A DNA stretch of 64,000 nucleotides from Enhydrobacter aerosaccus (GTDB lineage Bacteria; Pseudomonadota; Alphaproteobacteria; Reyranellales; Reyranellaceae). Where the stretch lies: NCBI RefSeq assembly GCF_900167455.1, contig NZ_FUWJ01000001.1, forward strand, positions 124,001-188,000, read 5' to 3'. A program made the translations under genes and the position numbers. Below, piece by piece: positions 33,449 through 42,462 of this stretch; the stretch's first letter is position 1; the number at the start of each line of letters is the position of its first letter. The notes below the pieces were generated by a model. That model had not been told where the DNA came from and did no database searches. It worked only from the letters and a program-made list of their open reading frames with translations.

Positions 33449-34606
33449 ATGATCAAACGCTTCCATGTCCTTTATGTCGGACAAATCGAGCTGGACAATA
33501 TCGGTCTCAAGGGCACGCCCGCCAACGACCGCCGCTACTCGGACCAGCGCCTGAGCGAGGTCTTCGGGACCGCTCGCGACGTGGCGCGCACCATGGACGA
33601 TCTCGGTTACTACGCGCTGTGGGCGGCGGAGCACCACTTCCAGCGCGAGGGCTACGAGTGCCTGCCGAACCTGATACAGCTCGGCCTGTGGCTCGCCACG
33701 CAGACCCGGCGCCTGAAGTTCGGCTGCGCCTTCAATGTCCTGCCGATGTGGCATCCGATCCGGCTGGCCGAGGACTATGCCATGGCCGACATCGTGACCG
33801 ACGGCCGGGTGATCATGGGCGTCGGCCGCGGCTACCACAGCCGCGAGGTGGAAACCTTCGGCGCGCCGCTGCTCGATGCCGAGGCCAACCGCGAGTATTT
33901 CGAGGAGCAGCTCCAGCTCCTGCTGAAGTGCTTCAATGAGGACTCCTTCCACTTCAAGGGCAAATACTTCGAGTGCCCGCCGCCGGTCGACTACCGCGGC
34001 TACCGGCTGAAGGAGATCACGATGGTGCCGCGTCCCAAGCACCTGCCGGTCGACATCTGGATGCCCATCGCTAGCGGCCGGACCATCGACATGATGGCGC
34101 GCTACGGCCTCAAGGCCATGGTGACTTTGAACGGCGAGAAGATACTCGACGATGTCGTGCGCGCGTACCATGCCGCCTGCGCCCGCCACGGCCGCCCCAA
34201 GCAGCTCGGCGAGGACATGATCTGGGGCGCGGGCTTATACCTTGCTGGCAGCCAGGAGGAGGCGATCCGGCGCGTCGAGCCGGCCCATGACGAGCGCTAC
34301 AAGTGGTTCGCGCCGTTCGGGTTCGTGCGCTACGCCGATGACCAGGGCCGTACGTGGGGCACTCCTGGTGCGCCGTCGACGATCCCGTCGATCCGCGAGG
34401 GTGTGAAGCAGAAGGCATGGTTCTGTGGCACTCCCGCCGAGGTCATTGACGGAATCAGATCAATCGAAGCCAAGTATCCGGGGCTTGAGGATTTCATGAT
34501 CCACTGGGCTGAAGGATTGTCGCCAGCCGAGTTCAAGGAGCAGCTGCGCTGGTTCGCGCGCGATGTCATGCCGGCGTTCGGGAAAGCAAAGCTTGCTGCA
34601 GAGTAG
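33449..34606 (+). CDS. LLM-class (luciferase-like) flavin-dependent oxidoreductase, copy 1
   Basis: A 385-residue TIM-barrel monooxygenase-type protein using FMN or F420. Family features: LGYYALWAAEHHFQREGYECLPNL with the E-H-H motif, RLKFGCAFNVLPMWHPIRLAEDYAMADIVTDGRVIMGVGRGY, and LPVDIWMPIASGRTIDMMARYG. The start MIKRFHVLYVGQIELDNIGL is ATG 33449. It is related to the protein at 45659 and more distantly to that at 58096. The substrate is unknown. Bacterial luciferase relatives often oxidise ketones or cleave rings with a separate flavin reductase, which is not present here. Confidence 0.9.
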   Translation: MIKRFHVLYVGQIELDNIGLKGTPANDRRYSDQRLSEVFGTARDVARTMDDLGYYALWAAEHHFQREGYECLPNLIQLGLWLATQTRRLKFGCAFNVLPMWHPIRLAEDYAMADIVTDGRVIMGVGRGYHSREVETFGAPLLDAEANREYFEEQLQLLLKCFNEDSFHFKGKYFECPPPVDYRGYRLKEITMVPRPKHLPVDIWMPIASGRTIDMMARYGLKAMVTLNGEKILDDVVRAYHAACARHGRPKQLGEDMIWGAGLYLAGSQEEAIRRVEPAHDERYKWFAPFGFVRYADDQGRTWGTPGAPSTIPSIREGVKQKAWFCGTPAEVIDGIRSIEAKYPGLEDFMIHWAEGLSPAEFKEQLRWFARDVMPAFGKAKLAAE

Positions 34607-34762
34607 CGCGCCACGAAGCGCACGAGGTAACGCGATGGCCAGACGTTTTCTGGTGGCATTTTGTCTTCGTGGCGCTCTTGCGACGATCCGTCCACGGCAG
34701 AGCGCCGGGTACGTCCGGTCGGCCAGATTCCCGGGGCGGCCGACAATCGTGACGTCGCTCGC

Positions 34763-35040
34763 ATGATCGATTTCCTAACGAACGAACAACGCCAGGCGCA
34801 GAACTCGGGCGACACCTGGCGCGCGAGCAAATCGCCGTGCGCGCCCAGGAGACCGGTGCCAAGGACGAATATCCGCAGGACATGCTTGGCCTGTTCACAT
34901 TGCCGGTTCCGACGGACTATGGCGGCATGAACAACGTCCTGGCAGCCTGCTTGGCGATCGAAGAGTTCAGCCGCGTTTGCCACAGCACTGCCTATCGGGC
35001 AGAACTCAATCGCGCCGGGATAAGCGTCGGGGAGGAACGA
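34763..35040 (+). pseudogene. Remnant of an acyl-CoA dehydrogenase N-terminus
   Basis: ATG 34763 gives MIDFLTNEQRQAQ, the usual opening of acyl-CoA dehydrogenases; the next expected part (REQIAVRAQETGAKDEYPQDMLGLF, PTDYGGMNNVLAACLAIEEFSRVC) is in another frame, so a frameshift lies near 34815. The rest of the enzyme is missing. It is immediately followed by the alcohol dehydrogenase gene. Confidence 0.7.
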
Positions 35041-35041
35041 A

Positions 35042-36127
35042 GTGAAAGCCCAAGCCGCCGTCATGTACGCCATCAACGAACCGTTGAGGATCGAAGAGAT
35101 ACTTCTCGACAAGCCGGCCCGCGGCGAGGTGCTGATTCGCACCGCCTTTGCGGGCGTCTGCCATAGTGACCTGCACTACATAGAGGGCCTCTACACGCGT
35201 CCGTGCCCGTGCGTTCTGGGCCACGAATCGGCCGGTGTGGTAGAGGCGGTCGGCGACGACGTGACCTACGTGAGACCAGGCGATCATGTGATCACGTGCA
35301 TCTCTACGTTCTGTGGCGAGTGCGAGTACTGCATGACTGGCCGGCTATCGCTTTGCTTGAGCCCAAGCACGCGCCGCGATCCGAATGGGCCACAGCGCAT
35401 TATGCTGAACGGGACGCCGTTACCGCACACGAGCAATCTTTCGTCGTTCGCCGAATATATGCTGGTGCATGAGCGTTCGATCGTGAAGATCCGCTCCGAC
35501 ATACCGCTGGACCGGGCGGCGGTGATTGGATGTGCCGTCATGACGGGCGCGGGGGCAGTGTTCCGAACTGCAAAGGTCGAGCCAGGATCAACGGTTGCGG
35601 TGATCGGGCTGGGTGGCATTGGCCTGTCGGCCGTGAACGGCGCTGCAATCGCTGGCGCCGGTCGCATCATCGCGATCGACAAGGTCGCCTCAAAACTCGA
35701 GTTGGCGAAGGAGTTTGGCGCGACGGACGTGTTGGACGCGAGCGCGGCCGATCCGATCAAGGCGGTTCGCGAGATGACCGCTGGTGGGGTCGAATACTCG
35801 TTCGAGTGTGTCGGCTCGAAGACGACGGTTGAGCAGGCGTTCCGCATGTTGCGGCGCGGGGGCACGGCCACGATCATCGGCATGATGCCACTGGGCACCC
35901 GATTTGAGGTCTCCGGGGCGGAGCTTCTTGGCGAGAAGCGCATCCAGGGCTCCGCGATGGGATCCAACAAGTTCCGGATCGATATGCCGCGGTTGGTTGA
36001 CTTCTATCTGCGGGGCGATCTGAAGCTCGACAAGCTCATTTCGGGGCGCACCCGGCTTACCGGCATCAACGATGCGTTCGCGCAACTCAAAACTGGCGAA
36101 CCGGCCCGGACAGTCATCCAGTTCTAA
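35042..36127 (+). CDS. Zinc-dependent alcohol dehydrogenase, class III-like
   Basis: A 361-residue medium-chain dehydrogenase. The catalytic zinc site is GVCHSD with GHESAGVVEAVG, and the structural zinc lobe is CGECEYCMTGRLSLC. The NAD-binding motif is VIGLGGIGLSAVNGAAIAGAGRIIAIDK, where Asp favours NAD over NADP. GTG 35042 has GGGGAGG upstream. It would oxidise an alcohol to an aldehyde or ketone, for instance after hydroxylation by a P450 or Rieske enzyme nearby. It ends at a strong hairpin. Confidence 0.92.
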   Translation: MKAQAAVMYAINEPLRIEEILLDKPARGEVLIRTAFAGVCHSDLHYIEGLYTRPCPCVLGHESAGVVEAVGDDVTYVRPGDHVITCISTFCGECEYCMTGRLSLCLSPSTRRDPNGPQRIMLNGTPLPHTSNLSSFAEYMLVHERSIVKIRSDIPLDRAAVIGCAVMTGAGAVFRTAKVEPGSTVAVIGLGGIGLSAVNGAAIAGAGRIIAIDKVASKLELAKEFGATDVLDASAADPIKAVREMTAGGVEYSFECVGSKTTVEQAFRMLRRGGTATIIGMMPLGTRFEVSGAELLGEKRIQGSAMGSNKFRIDMPRLVDFYLRGDLKLDKLISGRTRLTGINDAFAQLKTGEPARTVIQF

Positions 36128-36149
36128 GGCCGCCTGCGCTGAGGCGGCC
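36128..36149. terminator. Hairpin terminator between convergent genes
   Basis: GGCCGCCT, loop GCGCTG, AGGCGGCC: an eight-pair perfect stem starting right after the TAA of the alcohol dehydrogenase and 28 bases before the stop of the convergent hydrolase gene. There is no clear T-run, but the position fits a bidirectional terminator. Confidence 0.65.
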
Positions 36150-36176
36150 GCTGTGTATGACCCGGAGTATTGTCTC

Positions 36177-37028
36177 TCACTTGGTCGGGTAGAGGGTTTC
36201 CAAGAACCCAAGGACGGCGTCCGAGAAACGATCGTTCTGATCGCCGACCACCATATGCCCTGCATCCGCGACATTCGAATACCTTGCGCCTGGAACAAGC
36301 TCCAGAAATGCCTTGGTGACCTCTTCGCTGACCAGGTCGCTCATTCCTCCTCGAACTAGGTGGATCGGACAGCCAACGCGCCGAGCGGCATTTTCCAGTC
36401 GCTCGAAGCGCCGTTCGTGCTCTGGTGGCTGCACATTGGTGATGAAACGTGGATCCCAATGCCATCGGTAGCGACCGTCTGGTCCGAGCCGCAGGTTCTT
36501 GGTGAGACCATTCAGGTTTCGGCGCCGCTGGCGATGAGGCAAGTAGTCAGCAATGACGTCTGCTGCTTCATCGATTGATCCGAAACCCTTCTGAACATGG
36601 GCGGTCATGAAGCCCACGATGCGATCTATCCCTGCCATCTCCATTCTTGGCGTGACGTCAACCAACGTCAGACTGGAGAATGTTCCCGGCGCTTTCTCTC
36701 CCTCGGCAACAAGAGCGGCGAGTCCGCCGAGAGAGGCGCCGACTATCGCGGGCGGGCGGCCGAGATGTCGAGCAACTGCGATCAAGTCCTCGGCGAATGC
36801 GTCCAGTTCGTATCGTCCATGTTCCGACCAGTCGCTGTCACCATGTCCGCGCAGGTCGAGCGCAATGGCGCGATAACCTCGGGCGGACAGCTTTCTAATG
36901 GTATTGCCCCACGCGTGTCGGGTCTGGCCGCCACCGTGGGCCAGCAGGATCGCCGGCTGATCACCTCTCCCGACAACACTGGCGGCAAGCCGATTTCCAT
37001 CAACGCCTACCAAACTCAACTCTTCCAT
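36177..37028 (-). CDS. Alpha/beta-hydrolase
   Basis: A 283-residue serine hydrolase. LLAHGGGQTRHAW holds the oxyanion region, VGASLGGLAAL the nucleophile elbow G-x-S-x-G with Ser near residue 102, and GARYSNVADAGHMVVGDQ the catalytic His block; Asp is probably in VRGGMSDLV. ATG 37028 has GGAG seven bases before it, better than the in-frame ATG at 37043. Such enzymes cleave esters, lactones or C-C bonds; with a Baeyer-Villiger enzyme in the locus, a lactonase or esterase role is plausible but unproven. Confidence 0.88.
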   Translation of the reverse strand: MEELSLVGVDGNRLAASVVGRGDQPAILLAHGGGQTRHAWGNTIRKLSARGYRAIALDLRGHGDSDWSEHGRYELDAFAEDLIAVARHLGRPPAIVGASLGGLAALVAEGEKAPGTFSSLTLVDVTPRMEMAGIDRIVGFMTAHVQKGFGSIDEAADVIADYLPHRQRRRNLNGLTKNLRLGPDGRYRWHWDPRFITNVQPPEHERRFERLENAARRVGCPIHLVRGGMSDLVSEEVTKAFLELVPGARYSNVADAGHMVVGDQNDRFSDAVLGFLETLYPTK

Positions 37029-37124
37029 GGACGTCTCCTGCATACACTTAACCAAATCAGGTCCCAGCCAAATGCTACGGTCGGAACATGTCGACGCATT
37101 GGTTGGGCAAGACGCATGCACGTC

Positions 37125-37700
37125 TCAGGCATCGCCTCCCTCAGGGATTTTGCCATCGGGCGGCCAGCCCTTGACGCCTTCTTCCAAAGGGATCTCGAGG
37201 CTTCGAAGAAGTTGTGCGAACATGTTCCAGTTTCCGATCGCGATGACCATCTCGAGCATCTGCTCGGAACTGCCGACGTGCCGCACGCACTCGGCCCACA
37301 CGGAGTCGGAGATTTTGCCATGCCCCAGTGTATCGTCGACTGCGGCCAGCACCGCGCGGTCGGCCGCGCCAAGCCGCGTCGACGAGCGCCAATCGCGGAC
37401 TGCGAGGACGTCCTCCGGGGGCAGCCCGACGCGTGCCGCGAAATGCCAGTGCTGGGTCCATTCGTACTTGGCGCCCGTAATCCACCCGATACGCATGATC
37501 AGCAGCTCGCGAAGACGGACGTCCAGCTTGTTGCCGGTGAACAGAAGCGTGGTCAGCAAGTGATTGACCGCAGCCGCGAGTTGCGGATGACGCAACAGCG
37601 TTCGGTAAACGCTGAGGCTAGCCATCGACTCCCGAATACCGCACTCTCGGGCAACGGCCTTCGCTTGGTCGACTGACAACATCTCTACCCGTGCGACCAT
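37125..37700 (-). CDS. Carboxymuconolactone decarboxylase family protein
   Basis: A 191-residue helical protein: LRHPQLAAAVNHLLTTLLFTGNKLDVRLRELLIMRIGWITGAKYEWTQHWHFAARVGL is the CMD/AhpD-like core, with E-W-x-x-H replacing the redox C-x-x-C of AhpD, so it is of the non-peroxidase type. A second helical repeat follows. ATG 37700 has GGAAG upstream. Relatives sit in many aromatic and alicyclic degradation clusters without proven activity. It precedes the hydrolase gene on the same strand and probably shares its transcript. Confidence 0.85.
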   Translation of the reverse strand: MVARVEMLSVDQAKAVARECGIRESMASLSVYRTLLRHPQLAAAVNHLLTTLLFTGNKLDVRLRELLIMRIGWITGAKYEWTQHWHFAARVGLPPEDVLAVRDWRSSTRLGAADRAVLAAVDDTLGHGKISDSVWAECVRHVGSSEQMLEMVIAIGNWNMFAQLLRSLEIPLEEGVKGWPPDGKIPEGGDA

Positions 37701-37914
37701 CCAATCTTCCCTTCCTGCGTGACCAACCGCCACCGCTACGCCAATTTCCATCACGCGCCGTTCATCCATGTGATGGCGCAGCCACCTTGGTTCCCGCCGC
37801 TGTTAGGGTGCCCGACGAAGAGCAGCTGAGCAGAGCCGGTCCGGTCGGGAGCGAGCAGCGTTCCACAAACTGCAAGTGTCAACGAGCATCAAGAAGCGGG
37901 CGAAGCTCCCAAGG

Positions 37915-39144
37915 TCATTTAAAAACCAATGGAAGCTTACGAGGACCGCGGACCGGGCCGTGCGACCAGATCACCGAGGCCGGATCAGTGAGCTCGAAGT
38001 CAGGAATGCGGGCGAGCCATTCCTCGAGTGCAACGGTGATCTCCATGCGGGCCAGATTCGAGCCGATACAACGATGAATGCCCAGCCCGAACGCCGCATG
38101 GCGGTTCTCCGTCCGATCAATCACCACACGATCAGCCTGCGGAAAGACCTCTGGATCGCGGTTCGCCGCCGGAAAAGACAGCAACACCATTTCGCGCTCC
38201 TTGAACGGGCAGCCGCCAACCGTGGTTTCCTTGGCGACCTGGCGGGCCATCGTCACCGGGGCGTAGGCTCGCAGAAACTCCTCTATGGCAGTCGGCATGA
38301 GTGCCGGTTCGCTGAGGAGCCGGCGACGGTCATCGCGATGCTGGGCCAGATGCCATAGGCATGAGCCGATGGCGCTCCAGGTCGTGTCGATACCCGCAAT
38401 TAGCAGAAGGCGAAGCGTGCCGAGTATGTGCTCATCGGACAGGGGCTGATCAGCCATTCGGGCCTTGAGCAGGAACGTAATGAGATCCTCCCCGCCTGCC
38501 GAGCGTCGTTGGGCGATATGTTGCCTGAAGTAGTCGTCCATTTCATCAAGCGCTTTGCGGAAGGACACATCTTCGGCAATGCCATCGTGGAGAAGCAGTT
38601 GGATCCAACGCCGAAACGTCTCGCCATCTTCCTCTGGCAGTCCGAGCATGTGTGCTATGACGGCGACGGGAACATGCTGCGCGTAGTCCGCTGCCGCGTC
38701 GCAGCCATTGTTCGATGCGAAGCGATCGATCAGCTCGCCGCAGATTTTTCGCGTCTTGGGTTCCAGGCGGCTTATGGCGTCAGGCGTGAACGCAGGCAGC
38801 AACAGCATGCGCGACGGCCGGTGATGCGGAGGATCAGAGGTAATCGGTGGTGACGCCAGTGTCGACGCTGGTGCAGAAGACTTCTCCTCCTCAGAACCAG
38901 ATGATGCGCGAGGTGGCATCTCGCGAACTACAACACGGCGCGAAGAAAAGTGTTCCGTATCGTACGCAATCGCCCGGATATCGGCGTAACGACTGGGGAA
39001 GTAGACGCCACGATATCTTTCGGTGTGGGCGATTGGGCATTGCCGGCGCAACTCGTCCCAGATCTGGTGGGGCTCAGTGACCCAGCGTGGGTCCAGATGA
39101 TCAAAATCGGTGGTCCAATCCAGGACAGGCGGACGATCCGTCAT
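37915..39144 (-). CDS. Cytochrome P450
   Basis: A 409-residue soluble bacterial P450. The heme-thiolate loop is AFGLGIHRCIGSNLAR, the I-helix oxygen-activation motif LLIAGIDTTWS, the K-helix E-x-x-R is EEFLR, and the PERF-like region PEVFPQADRV follows. The start MTDRPPVLDWTTDFDHLDPRWV is ATG 39144 with AAGGAGGTCACG before it. It follows its ferredoxin gene by 11 bases. Sequence cannot give the substrate; members of this group (CYP with short N-terminus and GIDTT) hydroxylate terpenoids, alicyclic or fatty compounds. A ferredoxin reductase is not encoded nearby. Confidence 0.95.
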   Translation of the reverse strand: MTDRPPVLDWTTDFDHLDPRWVTEPHQIWDELRRQCPIAHTERYRGVYFPSRYADIRAIAYDTEHFSSRRVVVREMPPRASSGSEEEKSSAPASTLASPPITSDPPHHRPSRMLLLPAFTPDAISRLEPKTRKICGELIDRFASNNGCDAAADYAQHVPVAVIAHMLGLPEEDGETFRRWIQLLLHDGIAEDVSFRKALDEMDDYFRQHIAQRRSAGGEDLITFLLKARMADQPLSDEHILGTLRLLLIAGIDTTWSAIGSCLWHLAQHRDDRRRLLSEPALMPTAIEEFLRAYAPVTMARQVAKETTVGGCPFKEREMVLLSFPAANRDPEVFPQADRVVIDRTENRHAAFGLGIHRCIGSNLARMEITVALEEWLARIPDFELTDPASVIWSHGPVRGPRKLPLVFK

Positions 39145-39155
39145 CGTGACCTCCT

Positions 39156-39371
39156 TTATGCTTGCACCACCTTGATAGCGAATTCGGGGCAATTGGCTTC
39201 TGCAAGCCGGGCCTTGTCCTCAAGGCCGGCAGGCACTGTGCCGTCGCCGACCGCGTGTGCATGCCCGAACTCATCCAGTTCGAACAATTTCGGTGCTATC
39301 GCCTTGCACCTGTTGTGTCCCTGGCATAGCGCTGGATCGACGACGACTTGAAGGACCTTTTGCTCGGGCAT
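39156..39371 (-). CDS. P450-partner ferredoxin, 3Fe-4S type
   Basis: A 71-residue ferredoxin with Cys16-x5-Cys22 and Cys61-Pro; the central position of the usual C-x2-C-x2-C is His19 (CQGHNRC), which is the pattern of 3Fe-4S ferredoxins that feed bacterial P450s. It is cotranscribed with the P450 gene just downstream and would pass electrons to it. Acidic residues are frequent, as in this family. Its promoter lies in the 39.4-39.7 kb region with two palindromes. Confidence 0.93.
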   Translation of the reverse strand: MPEQKVLQVVVDPALCQGHNRCKAIAPKLFELDEFGHAHAVGDGTVPAGLEDKARLAEANCPEFAIKVVQA

Positions 39372-39477
39372 CTCCAGAATCCTCCCTGCACAGCGCCCAA
39401 TAAACCATTGAGGAGTCTGCTTGCGTCACGGTTCTGACCCAATTGACCGCTTCGACGCTTGCCGGTGGGCGATATTC

Positions 39478-39493
39478 TCTAATGAACGTTAGA
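39478..39493. promoter_or_regulatory. Palindrome TCTAA-N6-TTAGA, site 1
   Basis: TCTAA TGAACG TTAGA, perfect five-base arms, about 107 bases upstream of the ferredoxin start. The same arms and spacing occur at 49914, and the TCTAATG half is shared with sites at 39647 and 49987. Confidence 0.65.
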
Positions 39494-39646
39494 AGTTCTG
39501 ACGCATCTCGTCAATTGGCGCAAACGGCTTCCTTGTCCCAAGGCTGTAGGCCAAGCATCATCGATGCCCGCCGACAGAAGCGTGCCGCTAGGCATTCGCA
39601 CGGGCGATTGGACTTGCTTGACACATCGATAACATCTACCTAGGTT

Positions 39647-39662
39647 TCTAATGTATATTTGA
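39647..39662. promoter_or_regulatory. Palindrome TCTAA-N6-TTTGA, site 2
   Basis: TCTAA TGTATA TTTGA, one mismatch between arms, 67 bases upstream of the badH-like start. It shares TCTAATG with the other three sites. Confidence 0.5.
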
Positions 39663-39729
39663 AAAGCATGCGTGTGGGCTAGCGATCCCAATCGCCCAGC
39701 GTATGTCTTTTGGGATGGCTGTGACCAAG

Positions 39730-40488
39730 ATGCGCGGACTGAAGGACAAACCCGTCATTGTGACCGGCGGTGGCAGTGGTATTGGCCGCGCGATCGCTGA
39801 ACGCTTGGCCGTGGAAGGAGCCGTGGTTGGCATCTTCGACATCAACGGCCAAGCGGCGGAGGCCACAGCGAACTCGCTTCGAGAGAACGGCGGCCGTGCA
39901 TTCGGGTACAAGGTCGACATTGTTGATTATGACGCGGTGGCACGGGCCGTTGATGCGTTTGAAGCAGCTGCCGGACCGATCAGTGGACTGGTGAACAACG
40001 CGGGTTGGGACAAGGCGGTTCGCTTCGTGGAGACGGACCGGGCCCTCTGGCGAAAGGTGATCGACATCAATCTCTGGGGCCCGCTCAACGTCACGCACGT
40101 CGTGCTGAAGAAGATGGTCGAGCACGGCAAGGGCCATATTGTCAGCATAGCCTCCGACGCGGGTCGGGTCGGCTCATCGGGCGAAGCGGTCTATTCGGCT
40201 TGCAAGGGCGGCATTGCTGCGTTCGGCAAGACGGTTGCACGAGAAGTTGCGCGTCAAGGAATCGTGGTCAACGCAGTCTGTCCGGGACCGACGGACACAC
40301 CTTTGTTCGCGACTGTCAGCGAATCCGCGGCAGGGCTTGCGGAGGCGCTCAAAAAGGCAATCCCCCTCCGCCGCTTGGGCAAGCCCGATGATTACCCCGG
40401 CATCGTATGCTTCCTGTTGAGCGACGATGCCAGCTTCATCACCGGCCAGACGATCAGCGTCTCCGGCGGCCTCACAATGCACGGGTAA
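39730..40488 (+). CDS. badH: SDR close to 2-hydroxycyclohexanecarboxyl-CoA dehydrogenase (BadH)
   Basis: A 252-residue NAD-dependent short-chain dehydrogenase. Motifs: TGGGSGIG, NNAGWD, and the catalytic Y-x-x-x-K as YSACKGG. Long blocks (IASDAGRVGSSGEAVYSACKGG, VCPGPTDTPLF, KAIPLRRLGKPDD, SFITGQTISVSGGLTM) match what I know of BadH of Rhodopseudomonas palustris, which oxidises 2-hydroxycyclohexanecarboxyl-CoA to the 2-keto compound. The product is followed by a BadI-like gene, which supports this. Start: MRGLKDKPVIV aligns with the BadH N-terminus; ATGs at 39703 and 39715 are in frame. Confidence 0.82.
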   Translation: MRGLKDKPVIVTGGGSGIGRAIAERLAVEGAVVGIFDINGQAAEATANSLRENGGRAFGYKVDIVDYDAVARAVDAFEAAAGPISGLVNNAGWDKAVRFVETDRALWRKVIDINLWGPLNVTHVVLKKMVEHGKGHIVSIASDAGRVGSSGEAVYSACKGGIAAFGKTVAREVARQGIVVNAVCPGPTDTPLFATVSESAAGLAEALKKAIPLRRLGKPDDYPGIVCFLLSDDASFITGQTISVSGGLTMHG

Positions 40489-40492
40489 GCCG

Positions 40493-41284
40493 ATGGACTA
40501 TACGGACATCCTCTATGCTGAGGCCAATCAGGTCGCCACGATCACGATCAACCGGCCAAAGGTCTACAATGCTTTCCGCCCGCGCACGGTGGTCGAGTTG
40601 CTGGACGCATTCCTCAAAGCGGGCTGGGCGAGCGATATTGGTGCGATCGTGCTCACCGGCGCTGGCGACAAGGCGTTCTGTACCGGTGGGGACCAGTCGG
40701 ATCACAGCGGCCAATACGGCGACGGGTCGACGCGCGGTACGGTCGGCATGCCGGTCGAGGAGTTGCACAGCGTCATCCGCGACGTGCCCAAGCCGGTCAT
40801 TGCCAAAGTGCGCGGATACGCGATTGGCGGTGGCAATGTTCTGGCGACGATCTGCGATCTCACCATTGCCGGCGAGGGCGCGATTTTCGGTCAGGTTGGA
40901 CCGAAAATGGGCTCCGTCGACCCCGGATTCGGCACCGCCTATCTCGCGCGTGTGGTTGGTGAGAAAAAGGCGCGAGAGATCTGGTACATGTGCAGGCGCT
41001 ACTCGGCGCGCCAGGCGATGGAGATGGGGTTGGTCAACGCCGTGGTGCCCGACGACAAGCTCGACGCCGAAGTCGAGACCTGGTGTGCCGAACTGGTGCA
41101 GCGCAGTCCTACGGCCATCGCCATCGCCAAGAAGTCCTTCAATGCCGACAGCGACAGCATTCGCGGTATCGGGGGGCTCGGGATGCAGGCCCTGCGGCTC
41201 TACTACGCAACCGCCGAATCCCAGGAAGGGGTCAAGGCCCTCAACGAGAAGCGGCCGCCGCGCTTCCGGGATTTCCTCAAGTAG
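40493..41284 (+). CDS. badI: 2-ketocyclohexanecarboxyl-CoA hydrolase-like protein (BadI)
   Basis: A 263-residue crotonase-fold enzyme closest to BadI and MenB. BadI opens the ring of 2-ketocyclohexanecarboxyl-CoA to pimeloyl-CoA. Blocks AFCTGGDQSDHSGQYG, GTVGMPVEELHSVIRDVPKPVIAKVRGYAIGGGNVLATICDLTIA, FGQVGPKMGSVDPGFGTAYLARVVGEKKAREIWYMCRRYS and SQEGVKALNEKR are as I recall them in BadI, including the CTGGDQ and GPKMGSVDPG signatures. It starts four bases after the badH-like stop. The same reaction type serves aerobic cyclohexanecarboxylate breakdown, so an anaerobic lifestyle is not implied. Confidence 0.88.
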   Translation: MDYTDILYAEANQVATITINRPKVYNAFRPRTVVELLDAFLKAGWASDIGAIVLTGAGDKAFCTGGDQSDHSGQYGDGSTRGTVGMPVEELHSVIRDVPKPVIAKVRGYAIGGGNVLATICDLTIAGEGAIFGQVGPKMGSVDPGFGTAYLARVVGEKKAREIWYMCRRYSARQAMEMGLVNAVVPDDKLDAEVETWCAELVQRSPTAIAIAKKSFNADSDSIRGIGGLGMQALRLYYATAESQEGVKALNEKRPPRFRDFLK

Positions 41285-41294
41285 GAGCTGTAGG

Positions 41295-42449
41295 TTGGAC
41301 TTTTCCCTGACCCCCGAACAGCAGCAGATAGGCGAGACGGCGCGGCGCTTCGGTGTCGAGAAGCTCGCCCCGGGCTATATCGCTCGCGAAAAGGACGGAC
41401 GCATCGCTCCGTCACTGATCAGGGAGATGGGCGGCCTTGGGCTGATCGGGGTCGACCTGCCACAGACGTTCGGTGGGCTCGACGCCGACGGGGTGACGGC
41501 TGGGCTCGTGATCGAAGGCGTGGCAGCGGCCGATCTCGGCATTGCTTACGTCCAGCTTCTGGGGTCGCTGATGGGCTCGATCTTGGCGCACCACGCGCCG
41601 GTCGAAGTTGCGAAGGAGGTGGTACCGAGGATCTGCCGCGGCGAGACGGTGGTGGCGCTCGGCCTGACCGAGCCCCGTGGCGGGTCCGATGCGGCGAATC
41701 TCCAGCTCAAGGCGCGTCGCACCAACGACGGATACGTGCTCGATGGCGAGAAGACTTCGATTTCGATGATCGAGCAGGCTGGATCGATCGTCGTCTTTGC
41801 CCGCACGGGCGAGGCAGGTTCCGGTGCTCGTGGCGTGACTGCCTTTCATGTGCCGCTCGACTTGCCGGGCGTCAGCCGCTCCAGCTTCAACGATGTGGGC
41901 TCGAAGGTGGTCGGCCGTGGATCGGTCTTCTTCCAGGACGTCAAGGTGCCTGACGAATGGCGCATCGGCGCTGAAGGCGAAGGCTTCCGCACGGTCATGC
42001 AGGGTTTCGACTATAGCAGAGCGTTGATTGGGCTGCAGGTGCTGGCGCCAGCCGCCGCGTCGCTCGAGGAGACTTGGCAGTACGTCACCCAGCGCCAGGC
42101 CTTCGGCCATCCGCTGGCGCGCTACCAGGGCGTAACAGAGCCACTCGCCGAGGCGGAAACGCTGCTCACGGCCGCACGGCTTCTCTGCTACCGAACGCTG
42201 TGGCTGCGCGACCAAGGGAAGCCCCACACGGCGGAAGCCGCAATGTGCAAATGGTGGGCTCCCAAGACAGCCTTCGAGACGATCCACCGTTGCCTCCTGA
42301 CACACGGCCATTCGGGCTACACTATGGACCTGCCGCATCAGCAGCGGCTGCGCGACGTGTTGGGTCTGCAAATCGGCGACGGCACGGAACAGATCCAGAA
42401 GATGATCATCGCGCGCGAGAGGATCGGGCGCGTGGCGGTACCGTACTAG
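41295..42449 (+). CDS. Acyl-CoA dehydrogenase, AliB/BadJ-position
   Basis: A 384-residue FAD enzyme. MDFSLTPEQQQIGETARRF opens the N-terminal domain; LGLTEPRGGSDAANLQLKA binds flavin and substrate; the C-terminal helix has RQAFGHPLARYQGVTEPLAE. The catalytic-base region reads IGDGTEQIQK, where the usual Glu of the YEGT motif is Asp. The start is TTG 41295 with GGAG seven bases upstream. Next to BadH and BadI homologues it may dehydrogenate cyclohexanecarboxyl-CoA to the 1-ene (as AliB or BadJ do), but the exact substrate is inferred only. Confidence 0.85.
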   Translation: MDFSLTPEQQQIGETARRFGVEKLAPGYIAREKDGRIAPSLIREMGGLGLIGVDLPQTFGGLDADGVTAGLVIEGVAAADLGIAYVQLLGSLMGSILAHHAPVEVAKEVVPRICRGETVVALGLTEPRGGSDAANLQLKARRTNDGYVLDGEKTSISMIEQAGSIVVFARTGEAGSGARGVTAFHVPLDLPGVSRSSFNDVGSKVVGRGSVFFQDVKVPDEWRIGAEGEGFRTVMQGFDYSRALIGLQVLAPAAASLEETWQYVTQRQAFGHPLARYQGVTEPLAEAETLLTAARLLCYRTLWLRDQGKPHTAEAAMCKWWAPKTAFETIHRCLLTHGHSGYTMDLPHQQRLRDVLGLQIGDGTEQIQKMIIARERIGRVAVPY

Positions 42450-42462
42450 ACGGGGGGTGCCG

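Larger units (their letters stand above)
39372..39729. other. Divergent promoter region between the P450 operon and badH-like operon
   Basis: About 350 bases without a credible gene. Two copies of TCTAATG-type palindromes (39478 and 39647) are its main features, the second in an AT-rich patch about 70 bases upstream of the badH-like start, in a position where a bound repressor could block RNA polymerase. Confidence 0.55.
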
